A stretch of 64,000 bases of DNA from Streptomyces lunaelactis (GTDB lineage: Bacteria > Actinomycetota > Actinomycetes > Streptomycetales > Streptomycetaceae): positions 6,758,001 to 6,822,000 of the forward strand of contig NZ_CP026304.1 of the NCBI RefSeq assembly GCF_003054555.1. Reading direction: 5' to 3'. The position numbers and the translations under genes were made by a program. Below the pieces are notes generated by a model, which saw only the letters and a program-made list of their open reading frames with translations, was not told the origin of the DNA and made no database searches. Shown here in pieces: positions 52,161 through 60,825 of this stretch. Every line of letters starts with the position of its first letter. The stretch's first letter is position 1.

Positions 52161-52937
52161 ATGCACAACATCCTGGTCGTCGACGACGATCCGACCGTGG
52201 CCGAGGTCGTCACCGGCTATCTGGAGCGCGCCGGCTTCACGGTGGACCGGGCCGCCGACGGACCGGAGGCGCTCCGGCTCGCCGCCGGACGGCGGCCGGA
52301 TCTGGTCGTCCTCGATCTGATGCTGCCGGGCATGGACGGCCTGGAGGTGTGCCGCAGGCTCCGGGGCGGTGCGCTCGCCCCCGTACCCGTGATCATGCTG
52401 ACCGCGCGCGGCGACGAGGACGACCGCATCCTCGGTCTCGAGGTAGGCGCGGACGACTATGTGACCAAGCCGTTCAGCCCGCGCGAGCTGGTGCTGCGGG
52501 TCGAGTCCGTACTGCGCCGGGGCGGCGCGGCGGGCGAGCGTCGGGCGGGTCCCGGGCTCGCGGCTGCGGGCATCGCCCTGGATCCGGCCGCCCGCCGGGC
52601 CACCAAGGACGGCCGCGAACTCGGTCTGACCCTACGGGAGTTCGACCTGCTCGCACATCTGATGCGGCATCCGGGGGAGGCCATCGGCCGGGAGCGGCTG
52701 ATGCAGGACGTATGGGGCTGGGAGTTCGGTGATCTGTCCACCGTGACGGTCCATGTGCGGCGGCTGCGAGGCAAGATCGAGGACGATCCGGCGAGGCCGC
52801 GGCTGATCCAGACGGTGTGGGGCGTGGGCTACCGCTTCGACGTGCCCCAGGAACAGGAGCGGGAACAGGAGCGGGAACAGGAGCGGGAACAGGAACACGT
52901 ACCGGGCAACGGGGACGTACCGCGGGAAGGGGTCTGA
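52161..52937 (+). CDS. OmpR-family response regulator with a repetitive Gln/Glu/Arg tail
   Basis: The 258-residue protein has a receiver domain with the acidic pair VVDDD near residue 8, phospho-acceptor Asp52 (VVLDLMLPG) and Lys103 (VTKPF). An OmpR-type winged helix follows (LTLREFDLLAHLMRHPGEA ... VHVRRLRGKIEDDP ... VWGVGYRF). After the domain comes an unusual tail made by a 12-bp tandem repeat (EQER units). ATG 52161 follows GGAGGT very closely. The histidine kinase starts 5 bp downstream. Confidence 0.93.
   Translation: MHNILVVDDDPTVAEVVTGYLERAGFTVDRAADGPEALRLAAGRRPDLVVLDLMLPGMDGLEVCRRLRGGALAPVPVIMLTARGDEDDRILGLEVGADDYVTKPFSPRELVLRVESVLRRGGAAGERRAGPGLAAAGIALDPAARRATKDGRELGLTLREFDLLAHLMRHPGEAIGRERLMQDVWGWEFGDLSTVTVHVRRLRGKIEDDPARPRLIQTVWGVGYRFDVPQEQEREQEREQEREQEHVPGNGDVPREGV
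52851..52898 (+). repeat. 12-bp tandem repeat in the response regulator gene
   Basis: GAACAGGAGCGG is repeated exactly three times (52851-52886) and followed by the variant GAACAGGAACAC (52887-52898). It encodes repeated Glu-Gln-Glu-Arg in the C-terminal tail. The unit is a multiple of three, so copy number can change without a frameshift. Confidence 0.9.
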
Positions 52938-52942
52938 TCGCT

Positions 52943-54067
52943 GTGCGTGACATGCTCCTCATCGCCCTCTTCGCCTTCTTGGGGGCCGCGGCAGCCGGTC
53001 TCGTCGGAGCCGTGGCGCTGCGCCTGCTGCGCCATCGGTCCGTCGCCGTCTCCCTGACGGTCGTCGCCGCCGTCGCCGTCACCGCGATGCTCGCCGGGAC
53101 ACTCGCGGTCGCCCAGGCGATGTTCCTGTCCCGGCACGACCTGACCGTCGTCACCACGGTCGTCGCGATGGCGGCGGTCGTCTCGCTCGCCACCGCGCTG
53201 CTGCTCGGCCGCTGGGTCGTCGCCCGCAGCCGTGAACTGGCCCTGGCGGCACGCTCGTTCGGCGACGGCGGCTCCTTCGCCGCGCCCGACGGTGAATCCA
53301 CCGCCGAACTGGCAGCACTCAGCCGGGAACTCGCCGCCACCAGTGAGCGGCTGGCCGCGTCGCGGGAGCGTGAACGCGCCCTGGAGACCTCCCGCCGCGA
53401 GCTCGTCGCCTGGATCTCCCACGATCTGCGCACCCCGCTGGCCGGGCTGCGCGCGATGTCCGAAGCCCTGGAGGACGGCGTCGTCCAGGACCCGGAGCGC
53501 TACTTCCGGCTGATCCGTACCGAGGTCGACCGCCTCAACTCCATGGTCGGCGACCTCTTCGAGCTCTCCCGTATCCACGCCGGCGCGCTGGCGCTCACCC
53601 CCACCCGGATGTCGGTGTACGACCTGGTCGGCGAGGCGCTCGCCGGGGCCGACCCGCTCGCCCGCGAGCAGGGCGTACGCCTGGTCGGCGACGGTGTCGA
53701 GGCGGTCCCGGTCGAGGTGGACGGCAAGGAGATGACCCGTGTCCTGGCGAACCTCCTGGTCAACGCGATCCGCCGGACTCCCGCCGACGGCACGGTCGCC
53801 GTCGCCGCGGAACGGCGCGAGGAGTGGGTGGTCCTGTCCGTCACCGACGGCTGCGGCGGCATCCCGGAGGAAGACCTTCCGCGTGTCTTCGACACCGGCT
53901 GGCGCGGCACCCCTGCCCGTACGCCCCCGGCGGGCGCCGGCCTTGGCCTCGCGATCGTCCGCGGCATCGTCGAGGCCCACGCGGGCCATGCGGGCGTGCG
54001 CAATGTGACGGGTGGCTGCCGCTTCGAGGTGACACTGCCCGCGGCGGCTCCCGCTCCCGGCAGTTGA
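52943..54067 (+). CDS. Sensor histidine kinase
   Basis: The 374-residue membrane kinase has two or three N-terminal hydrophobic helices (residues 4-90) with very short loops, so it may sense within the membrane. A HAMP-like linker follows, then the dimerisation domain with His160 (AWISHDLRTPLAGLR). The ATPase has an N box (VLANLLVNAIRRTPADG), a G1 box (VTDGCGGIPEEDL) and a G2 box (GAGLGLAIVRGIVEAH). GTG 52943 was chosen because helix 1 begins there. It partners the response regulator directly upstream. The stimulus is unknown. Confidence 0.92.
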   Translation: MRDMLLIALFAFLGAAAAGLVGAVALRLLRHRSVAVSLTVVAAVAVTAMLAGTLAVAQAMFLSRHDLTVVTTVVAMAAVVSLATALLLGRWVVARSRELALAARSFGDGGSFAAPDGESTAELAALSRELAATSERLAASRERERALETSRRELVAWISHDLRTPLAGLRAMSEALEDGVVQDPERYFRLIRTEVDRLNSMVGDLFELSRIHAGALALTPTRMSVYDLVGEALAGADPLAREQGVRLVGDGVEAVPVEVDGKEMTRVLANLLVNAIRRTPADGTVAVAAERREEWVVLSVTDGCGGIPEEDLPRVFDTGWRGTPARTPPAGAGLGLAIVRGIVEAHAGHAGVRNVTGGCRFEVTLPAAAPAPGS

Positions 54068-54137
54068 TACCGCGCCGGTCGGAGTCGGTCGACCGGACTT
54101 CCGGCTGAGCGTTCGTATCGGACCGTATGAGGCATGC

Positions 54138-54172
54138 CAGAACCCGCCGGGCAGCAGGCCCGGCGGGTTCTG
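54138..54172. terminator. Strong bidirectional hairpin terminator
   Basis: CAGAACCCGCCGGGC (54138-54152) and GCCCGGCGGGTTCTG (54158-54172) form a perfect 15-bp stem with loop AGCAG. It lies 70 bp after the kinase stop and 19 bp before the convergent cbtA stop, so it can end both transcripts. Confidence 0.8.
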
Positions 54173-54191
54173 GTGATGCGGACGCGGTACG

Positions 54192-54968
54192 TCAGTTCGC
54201 GGCGGAGACTGCCCGCGAGGCCGTGCTGCTTCCCGCGGCCGCCCGGTCCGCGCTCGGCACCAGGAGCCGCTCCGCGAGATGACCGAAGATCAGCCCGAAG
54301 AAGGTCCAGAGAGTGACGTGGATGGCGAGCGTGGCCAGCCGGAAGTCCCAGACCACCGTGGCCGGGAACCCCTTGGGTACCTCGTTGAACGAGGGCAGGA
54401 AGGCGAAGGCGAGCCCGACCGCCACGACGAAGGCGGCCGAGGCGGCGACCGTCGCGTTCCAGTTGCCCAGCCGGGGAGCCAGCCGCCTGCCGAGGATCAC
54501 CGCGGCGATCGTGAGCAGGACGCTGAGCACGATCATCAGGAAGTAGAGCGCTGTGCGTTGGCCGATCGTGTCGGGGTCACCCACGGCCGGCGGGTTCGGC
54601 GGGTACTTGAGGAACGGCACGACGTACACGGTCAGCAGCGCGCCGAGGGAGACCAGCGCGGCCGTGGCGCGCGGGCCGAAGCTGCCGATGCGGCCGAGCG
54701 CCACAGCGAAGGCGAGGGCGGCGATGCCGCCGATCGCGACGCCGAAGACCAGCACACCGGTGGCGAGGCCGGACGTCGACTGCATGGTGCGGCTGACGAG
54801 TTCTTCGCCGCCGTGGTCATGGCTGTGGCTGTGTGCCTCTTCGAACGCGATGGCGGAGTCCACCGGGGACTCGCCGAGCAGGTAGGCGACGACGAGGGCG
54901 AAGACGCCCGCCGCCAGACCGGCGAGCATGCCGCGAACGAGCAGGGCTCTGACAGAGATGGAGTTCAT
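54192..54968 (-). CDS. cbtA: Cobalt transporter subunit CbtA
   Basis: The 258-residue membrane protein has five to six helices and a His-rich segment after the first helix (EEAHSHSHDHGGEE, about residues 42-55), likely metal-binding. It fits the CbtA family, which with CbtB is predicted to import cobalt and is typically under B12 riboswitch control. ATG 54968 starts MNSISVRALL; the longer frame upstream overlaps cbtB. It follows cbtB by 22 bp. Confidence 0.9.
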   Translation of the reverse strand: MNSISVRALLVRGMLAGLAAGVFALVVAYLLGESPVDSAIAFEEAHSHSHDHGGEELVSRTMQSTSGLATGVLVFGVAIGGIAALAFAVALGRIGSFGPRATAALVSLGALLTVYVVPFLKYPPNPPAVGDPDTIGQRTALYFLMIVLSVLLTIAAVILGRRLAPRLGNWNATVAASAAFVVAVGLAFAFLPSFNEVPKGFPATVVWDFRLATLAIHVTLWTFFGLIFGHLAERLLVPSADRAAAGSSTASRAVSAAN

Positions 54969-54990
54969 GAGTGAGGTGTCCCCTGGGTTC

Positions 54991-55206
54991 TCAGTGGCAG
55001 GGGAAACCGAGCAGATGGCGTCCGTCGTGGACCCATTCGTGCACGTTCTCACCGGAGATGAGCGAGGTGGCGCCCTGCTCGGCGCCGACGAAGTAGAGCA
55101 GGACGAGCATCAGTACGCCGAAGAAGAGCGCCCACGGGGCGATCGCCTTCAGCGAGATGGGGGTGATGGCCGGCGCGGCGGTGGCGGGCGCAGCAGACTG
55201 TGCCAT
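54991..55206 (-). CDS. cbtB: Cobalt transporter subunit CbtB
   Basis: The 71-residue protein has one membrane helix (WALFFGVLMLVLLYFVG) and the family-specific His-rich C terminus HEWVHDGRHLLGFPCH, which probably binds cobalt. CAGGAGG stands eight bases before ATG 55206. It is the first gene after the cobalamin riboswitch. Confidence 0.92.
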   Translation of the reverse strand: MAQSAAPATAAPAITPISLKAIAPWALFFGVLMLVLLYFVGAEQGATSLISGENVHEWVHDGRHLLGFPCH

Positions 55207-55249
55207 GGCAGAACCTCCTGGGGGAACACGCGTCCCGATCGTGGTGCCT

Positions 55250-55395
55250 GAGACGAAGGTGCTGGGTCTGACTTCCCGCACAGGAACGGGTTCACAGTGG
55301 CGCGACCGTGCCGGATTCTCACCGGGCTTCCGTCACACCGTCGTCATGTCCACGAGACCGTACCGCTTGGTGGCCTGCGACGCTATGGCGCACGG
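55250..55395 (-). ncRNA. Cobalamin (B12) riboswitch controlling cbtB-cbtA
   Basis: The minus strand carries the conserved B12 aptamer words in the right order: GGTGAGAATCCGG (about 55321-55309), the ACTGTGA element (55300-55291) and GAAGTCAGAC (55275-55266). They precede the cbtB start by 60 to 120 bases. This is the B12-box layout known for adenosylcobalamin riboswitches, which turn off cobalt uptake when B12 is plentiful. Outer limits are approximate. Confidence 0.88.
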
Positions 55396-55466
55396 GCGCA
55401 CGGGGGGCGCCCCAACGCCCGTGATCTGCTTGGCGCGTGGGCCGCCGAGCGAGAGGAGCGCACGGA

Positions 55467-56072
55467 ATGACTGTACGGGTGATCTTGGTCTCACCTGCGA
55501 TGAGTGCCGCGCTGCGCGAGGCGCGCTTCGGGAGCGACGGACCGCTGGACGCTGCCGGAGCCCGCAGCGCCCGGGCGGCGGCCGGTGCGCTGCCGCCCGC
55601 CGACCGGCGGCTGAGCGGCCCGTCGGCCCGCTGCCGAGAGACGGCCGAGGCGCTGGAACTGCGGGTGGAGGACGAACCGGCGCCCGGCGACTGGGACATG
55701 GGCGTCTGGCGCGGGCGCACCCTGGAGGAGGTGAGCGTCAGCGAGCCCGAGGCGGTGTCGGCCTGGCTGACGGATCCGTCGGCCGCCCCGCACGGCGGCG
55801 AGTCCCTGCTGGCGCTGTGCGCCCGGATCGGCGGGTGGCTCGCATCCCTGCCGGGCGACAGCGGGCGGGTGCTCGCGGTGACCGAACCGGCGGTGGCACG
55901 TGCGGCGATCGTGCATGCGCTGGCGCTGCCGGCGGAGGCGTTCTGGCGCCTCGACATCGCGCCGCTGACCCTGACCGAACTCAGCGGCCGGGCGGGTCGC
56001 TGGAACCTGCGCTGCGGACGCCCGTTGACTCCGTCGCCCGAAGGGCTCACCCCGAGCCCGTCCGGCGATTGA
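55467..56072 (+). CDS. Histidine-phosphatase-like protein lacking both catalytic histidines
   Basis: The 201-residue protein keeps the fold of the phosphoglycerate mutase-like family: SARCRETAEALEL, DMGVWRGRTLEEV and PHGGESLLAL. The N-terminal RHG is replaced by SPA (VILVSPAMSAA), and the second catalytic His (usually in V-x-H-G) is replaced by Glu in AVTEPAVARAA. It is therefore probably not a phosphatase of the usual kind. GAGAGGAG lies 8 bases before ATG 55467. It is divergent from the B12-switched cobalt genes; a CobC-like ancestor would fit that context. Confidence 0.8.
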   Translation: MTVRVILVSPAMSAALREARFGSDGPLDAAGARSARAAAGALPPADRRLSGPSARCRETAEALELRVEDEPAPGDWDMGVWRGRTLEEVSVSEPEAVSAWLTDPSAAPHGGESLLALCARIGGWLASLPGDSGRVLAVTEPAVARAAIVHALALPAEAFWRLDIAPLTLTELSGRAGRWNLRCGRPLTPSPEGLTPSPSGD

Positions 56073-56100
56073 AGGCGATTCAAGGCGATGGAAGGCGATT
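56061..56100. repeat. Four near-identical 10-bp repeats across a stop codon
   Basis: Four adjacent 10-mers, TCCGGCGATT, GAAGGCGATT, CAAGGCGATG and GAAGGCGATT, run over the TGA at 56070-56072. The CCGTCCGGCGATTGA part resembles, from memory, a common Streptomyces 3' extragenic motif that seems to have expanded here. Confidence 0.65.
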
Positions 56101-56120
56101 GAATACGGGCGGGCAGCAGG

Positions 56121-58814
56121 TCAGGCTTCTTGTTGGCCGCCCGGCAGCGGCTGCTCCGTCCAGATGACCTTGCCGTCCGCGGTGTAGCGGGTGCCCCAGC
56201 GCTCCGCGAACTGGGCGACGAGGAACAGTCCCCGGCCCCCCTCGTCCGTGATCGCCGCCTGTCTCAGATGGGGCGAGGTGCTGCTGTGGTCGGAGACCTC
56301 GCAGATCAGGCTGCGGTCACGGATCAGCCGTACCCGGATCGGGCCGCCGGCGTACCGGATCGCATTGGTGACCAGCTCGCTGAGGATCAGCTCGGTGGTG
56401 AAGGCTTCCTCGGCCAGGCCCCACTCGTTCAGCTTGCCGGTCACCGTGGCCCGTACGCGCGACACCGCCGAGGGCTCCGACGGGACCTCCCAGTCGGCCA
56501 CCCGGGCGCTGTCCAGTACGCGCGTACGCCCCACGAGCAGCGCGATGTCGTCGGCGGGGTTCTGGGGCAGCAGTGCCCGCAGTGCCGCCTCGCAGGTCTC
56601 CTCCGGTGTCCTGGCGGGGTGGTCGGCCAGGGTGCTGCGCAGCAGCGCGAGGCCCTCGTCGATGTCCCGGTGCCGGTCCTCCACGAGCCCGTCGGTGTAC
56701 AGCACCAGCCGGGTGTCCTTCGGCAGCACGATGTCCAGCGTCTCGAAGGGCAGGCCGCCGAGCCCGAGCGGCGGGCCGCCCGGCACATCGGCGAATTCCG
56801 CGCTGCCGTCCGGCCGCAGCAGCAGGGGCTGCAGATGGCCCGCCCGCGCCATCGTGCAGTGGCCCGAGACCGGATCGTAGATGGCGTACAGGCAGGTGGC
56901 TCCGGTGACGCCCGCTTCGGCTTCGTCGACGGCCTCGTCCTGGTCGATACGGGCGACCAGCTCGTCCAGATGCCACAGCAGCTCGTCCGGCGGCAGGTCC
57001 AGCGCGGAGAAGTTGTGGACCGCCGTGCGGAGCCTGCCCATGGTGGCCGCGGCATGCAGTCCGTGACCGACGACATCGCCCACCACGAGCGCCACCCGGG
57101 AGCCGGGCAGCGGGATGATGTCGAACCAGTCGCCGCCGACACCGCCGAGCCCGCCGAGGCCCGCCTGCGCGGGCAGATACCGGTAGGCGGCGTCGATGGC
57201 GTTCTGCTCGGGCAGGCCGCGCGGCAGCAGGCTGCGCTGCAGGGTCACCGCCATGGTGTGCTCGCGGGTGTAGCGCCGTGCGTTGTCGACGCTCACGGCC
57301 GCGCGGGCGACCAGCTCCTCGGCGACGGACAGGTCCTCTTCCTCGAACGGCTCTGGCTTCTCCGAGCGCCAGAACATCGCCACGCCGAGAATCACGCCGC
57401 GGGCGCGCAGCGGAACCGCGATCATCGAGTGGAGTCCGTACTCGTCGACGAGCTTCCCGGCCCGCTCCGGATGCTGCTCCTGCCACCCCGAGAAGTCGGC
57501 CAGATCCGACTCCAGGACCGCCTCTCCCGAGCCCAGGCCGTTACCCAGCGGTGTGGACGGAACGAAGTGGATCAGCTCGCCGAGCGGATAGAGCGCGGTG
57601 TCCTGGCGCAGACCGCTGAAGGCCGTACGGCGCATCTCCGTGCCCGCGCCCGTCACGCTCGGCTCCTCGCCGCGCAGCACGGCCTCCACCAGGTCGACGG
57701 TGGCGTAGTCGGCGAAGCGGGCCACTGCGAACTGCGTCAGCTCCTCGCAGGTGCGGACCACGTCGAGGGTGGTGCCGATCTCCGTACCGGCGTCGTACAG
57801 CAGCTTCAGGCGCCCCCGCGCCACATCGGCCCTGCCGGTGAGCGCCTGCAGCTCGGTGGTGTCGCGCAGCGTCGCCACACTGCCGGGCGGCCCGCCGTCC
57901 TGGTCCGTCGGCCGCTGGTTGACGGCCAGCAGCCGTTCCCCGACCAGGTACACCTCGTCGTTGGCTATCCGCCCCGAGTCCAGCAGCCGGGCGGTCACCG
58001 GATCCAGGCCGAGCTCGGTGACCGGGACCCCTTCCACGTCGGGGGGCAGATCGAGCAGCCGGCGCGCCTCGTCGTTGGCGAGCAGCAGCCGGCCCTCGCC
58101 GCCGACGATGATCACCCCTTCGCGTACGGCGTGCAGCACCGCGTCGTGGTGCTCGTACATGCGTGTCATCTCGCCGGGGCCCAGGCCGTGCGTCTGGCGG
58201 CGCAGCCGTCGGGTCACCAGCGCCGTACCGCCCGTGGTGAGCAGCAGCACCGCGGCGGAGGCGCCGAACAGGAGCGGGAACTGGTCCTCGACCACACCGC
58301 TGACGTGCTCGATGGTGATCCCCGCGGAGACCAGCCCGACGACCTTGCCCTTACTGTCCGTGACGGGCACGGTTGCCTGCACCAGGGGCCCGATGGTCCC
58401 GATGATCTTCTCGGTGACGATGCCGCCGGCCAGCGCGGGTTTCAGATTGCCGACGAACTGCTTGCCGATCCGGTCGGGCAGGGGGTGCGTGTAGCGGATT
58501 CCGTCCGTGTTCAGTACGACGATGAAGTCGACGCCGGACCGCACACGGGCCTTCTCGGCCAGCGGCTGGAGCACCACGGTGGGGTTGGGACTCTTGAGGG
58601 CTGCCTCGATGCCCGGCGAAGCGGCGAACGTCTCGGCCACGGCGATGGACCGGTTGAGGGCTTCACGCTCACTGTCGGCGCGTGACTGCAGCACGAGCGC
58701 CACCACGGCGATGGCGACCAGCAGCACCACGATCGCCACCTGCAGGAGAAAGACCTGACCAGCGACAGTTCGCATGCGCAGAACCGAACGCGGGCGGCCG
58801 TAGCGTCCGGCCAT
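56121..58814 (-). CDS. Membrane-bound PP2C (SpoIIE-type) phosphatase with sensor, PAS, GAF and HATPase domains
   Basis: The 897-residue protein starts with a membrane helix (VFLLQVAIVVLLVAIAVV). A Cache/PDC domain of CitA/DcuS type follows (FIVVLNTDGIRYTHPLPDR, RIGKQFVGN), then a second helix near residue 190 and a PAS domain (VREGVIIVGGEGRLLLAND). Next come a GAF domain, a SpoIIE PP2C domain (GGVGGDWFDIIPLPG, VVGDVVGHGLHAAATMG) and a C-terminal HATPase (LILSELVTNAIRYAGG). Such proteins dephosphorylate anti-anti-sigma factors, and the HATPase may act as an anti-sigma kinase. The outer sensor probably binds a small carboxylate. Confidence 0.92.
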   Translation of the reverse strand: MAGRYGRPRSVLRMRTVAGQVFLLQVAIVVLLVAIAVVALVLQSRADSEREALNRSIAVAETFAASPGIEAALKSPNPTVVLQPLAEKARVRSGVDFIVVLNTDGIRYTHPLPDRIGKQFVGNLKPALAGGIVTEKIIGTIGPLVQATVPVTDSKGKVVGLVSAGITIEHVSGVVEDQFPLLFGASAAVLLLTTGGTALVTRRLRRQTHGLGPGEMTRMYEHHDAVLHAVREGVIIVGGEGRLLLANDEARRLLDLPPDVEGVPVTELGLDPVTARLLDSGRIANDEVYLVGERLLAVNQRPTDQDGGPPGSVATLRDTTELQALTGRADVARGRLKLLYDAGTEIGTTLDVVRTCEELTQFAVARFADYATVDLVEAVLRGEEPSVTGAGTEMRRTAFSGLRQDTALYPLGELIHFVPSTPLGNGLGSGEAVLESDLADFSGWQEQHPERAGKLVDEYGLHSMIAVPLRARGVILGVAMFWRSEKPEPFEEEDLSVAEELVARAAVSVDNARRYTREHTMAVTLQRSLLPRGLPEQNAIDAAYRYLPAQAGLGGLGGVGGDWFDIIPLPGSRVALVVGDVVGHGLHAAATMGRLRTAVHNFSALDLPPDELLWHLDELVARIDQDEAVDEAEAGVTGATCLYAIYDPVSGHCTMARAGHLQPLLLRPDGSAEFADVPGGPPLGLGGLPFETLDIVLPKDTRLVLYTDGLVEDRHRDIDEGLALLRSTLADHPARTPEETCEAALRALLPQNPADDIALLVGRTRVLDSARVADWEVPSEPSAVSRVRATVTGKLNEWGLAEEAFTTELILSELVTNAIRYAGGPIRVRLIRDRSLICEVSDHSSTSPHLRQAAITDEGGRGLFLVAQFAERWGTRYTADGKVIWTEQPLPGGQQEA

Positions 58815-58933
58815 GTGCTATTTCTACACCTCCCGCATGCGCCGGGCGATCTGCATACCTTAGGTCCTCGGCGTCACAGACGCGACTGAATCCCCTTCTT
58901 CGCCCGTGCGAAGAAGGGGATTCAGCGGGGTTC

Positions 58934-60565
58934 TCAGGCCCGGCTCAGCACCTGCGTCATGACCTCGTGGAGCGCCGCCACCGGATCGGGAACCGCGCCC
59001 GGCGACCGCCAGGCGACGAAGCCGTCCGGCCGCACCAGCAGCGCGCCGTCGGCCGTGGTGCCGTGCAGCTCGGCCCAGTCGCCGTCCTTCTCGGGAGCCA
59101 GATCGGCGTCCGGGCCCTCACCGATCGCGTACGCGTCCAGCCGTACGGCCAGCAGCTCGGCGACCTTCTGGCCCGCTGCGCGCCACGGTGTGCCCGAGGC
59201 GCTGAGCAGGACGAAGGACCGCTCGTACAGATCCAGCGTGGACAGGCGCTCACCGGATTCGACGAGCCACATGTGCGGGGCCCGGGTGCCCGGGTCGCCG
59301 CCCAGTTGCATCCGCTCGGGCACGACGGGACGCTCCGGGTCGGCACCCAGGACGGCGCCGCGGGGATAGCTGTAGCCCATGGCCACCGTGAGCATCCCGC
59401 CCTGTCGGCCCCCGCCCGGGGTAACGGCCGGCGAGTAGCCGGGGTGGCTGTGCTCCGCCGAGCGGGACGAGGCTCGCTCGCTCGTCGCCCGCGCCACCGG
59501 CTGCCGCTCCGATTCGTAACTCTCCAGCAGCCCGGGACCCGCCGCGCCCTCCAGCACCGCCGCGAGCTTCCAGGCGAGGTTGTGGGCGTCCTGGATACCG
59601 GTGTTGGAGCCGAACGCCCCGGTGGGGGACATCTCGTGGGCCGAGTCCCCGGCGAGGAAGACCCGGCCCTGGGAGTACCGCTCCGCGACCCGTTCCGCGG
59701 CGTGCCAGGGCGCCTTGCCGGTGATCTCAACATCCAGGCCGGGCGCGCCGATTGCCGTGCGGATGTGCTCGGCGCAGCGCTCGTCCGTGAAGTCCTCGAG
59801 CGTCTCGCCCCGGTCGGGGTGCCAGGGCGCGTGGAAGACCCACTGCTCCTCGTTGTCCACCGGCAACAGGGCTCCGTCCGCCTCGGGGTTGGTCAGATAG
59901 CAGACGATGAAGCGCCTCTCTCCCAGCACATCGGCGAGCTGCCGGGAGCGGAAGGTGATGCTCACGTTGTGGAACAGGTCGCCGTTGCCGCTCTGGCCGA
60001 TGTGCAGCTGTTCCCTGACAGGGCTGCGAGGCCCGTCGGCCGCGACGAGATAGTCCGCCCGTACGGTGCTGTGCTCCCCGGTGTCCCGGTTCTTCACGAC
60101 CGCGGTGACTCCTGTCGCGTCCTGGTCGAAGGAGAGCAGCTCCGTGGAGAACCGGAGGTCGCCGCCCTGGTCGCGGGCGCAGGACAGCAGCACGGGCTCG
60201 AGGTCGTTCTGACTGCACAGGCACCAGCCGGTCGGGCTGAAGCGCGCGAGCGCGCCACCGGGGTCGATCTCCTTGAACAGCCACTCCTGGTCGTCGCCGG
60301 TCAGCGACCGCGCCTGGAGGATTCCGTGGTTCTCCGCGAGGACCGATGCGGCCTCCCGGACCTCCGGCTCAATGCCCGCCGACCGCAACAGCTCCATCGT
60401 CCGTACGTTGTTCCCGCGCCCGCGCGGGTGCTTCGAGGTGCCCGCGTGCTTTTCGACCAGCAGATGCCTGACGCCGTGGCGGCCCAGGAACAGTGATGTG
60501 GAGAGTCCCACCAGGGACCCGCCCACGATGAGGACCGGTACGCGTTCGTCGACCTTCTCGTCCAT
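58934..60565 (-). CDS. FAD-dependent polyketide hydroxylase (whiE-ORFVIII-like)
   Basis: The 543-residue class A flavoprotein monooxygenase has the Rossmann motif VLIVGGSLVGLSTSLFLGRHG near residue 10 (core GGSLVG) and YLVAADGPRSPVRE. It has FLAGDSAHEMSPTGAFGSNT, followed by IQDAHNLAWKLA, near residue 300. The C terminus is a thioredoxin-like domain typical of aromatic polyketide hydroxylases. ATG 60565 starts MDEKVDERVPV. In S. coelicolor the divergent hydroxylase of the whiE spore pigment cluster occupies the same place. It should hydroxylate the pigment polyketide late in sporulation. Confidence 0.9.
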   Translation of the reverse strand: MDEKVDERVPVLIVGGSLVGLSTSLFLGRHGVRHLLVEKHAGTSKHPRGRGNNVRTMELLRSAGIEPEVREAASVLAENHGILQARSLTGDDQEWLFKEIDPGGALARFSPTGWCLCSQNDLEPVLLSCARDQGGDLRFSTELLSFDQDATGVTAVVKNRDTGEHSTVRADYLVAADGPRSPVREQLHIGQSGNGDLFHNVSITFRSRQLADVLGERRFIVCYLTNPEADGALLPVDNEEQWVFHAPWHPDRGETLEDFTDERCAEHIRTAIGAPGLDVEITGKAPWHAAERVAERYSQGRVFLAGDSAHEMSPTGAFGSNTGIQDAHNLAWKLAAVLEGAAGPGLLESYESERQPVARATSERASSRSAEHSHPGYSPAVTPGGGRQGGMLTVAMGYSYPRGAVLGADPERPVVPERMQLGGDPGTRAPHMWLVESGERLSTLDLYERSFVLLSASGTPWRAAGQKVAELLAVRLDAYAIGEGPDADLAPEKDGDWAELHGTTADGALLVRPDGFVAWRSPGAVPDPVAALHEVMTQVLSRA

Positions 60566-60825
60566 GAGGTGCTCCAGCTCCTGCCGCCCTAGGGGATGGA
60601 ACTTCCATGCCCTGTGGGGGAGCCGTTCGCTCGCGCATTCACCCGCATGGTTCTCACCTCTCGCGCCACTCGTGGTACCGGACCACGATCGGTTCCGGGA
60701 GCGCCACCCGTGACTTGAGTGGCCGACCGTCCGATCCGCAGGGTGGCTGACCCGGGCGGATTCCACCGACGACTGACGAGGGCCACGCGAAGTGGCAGTC
60801 GCGCTGTCGTGAAGGAGTGTGAGAG
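60566..60825. promoter_or_regulatory. Divergent promoter region of the spore pigment cluster
   Basis: The 260 bases separate the hydroxylase start from the SchA/CurD gene start. In S. coelicolor the corresponding gap holds two divergent promoters, the hydroxylase one depending on sigma-F. A small dyad CGTGGT-ACCGG-ACCACG lies at about 60669-60685. I cannot place promoter hexamers. Confidence 0.5.
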
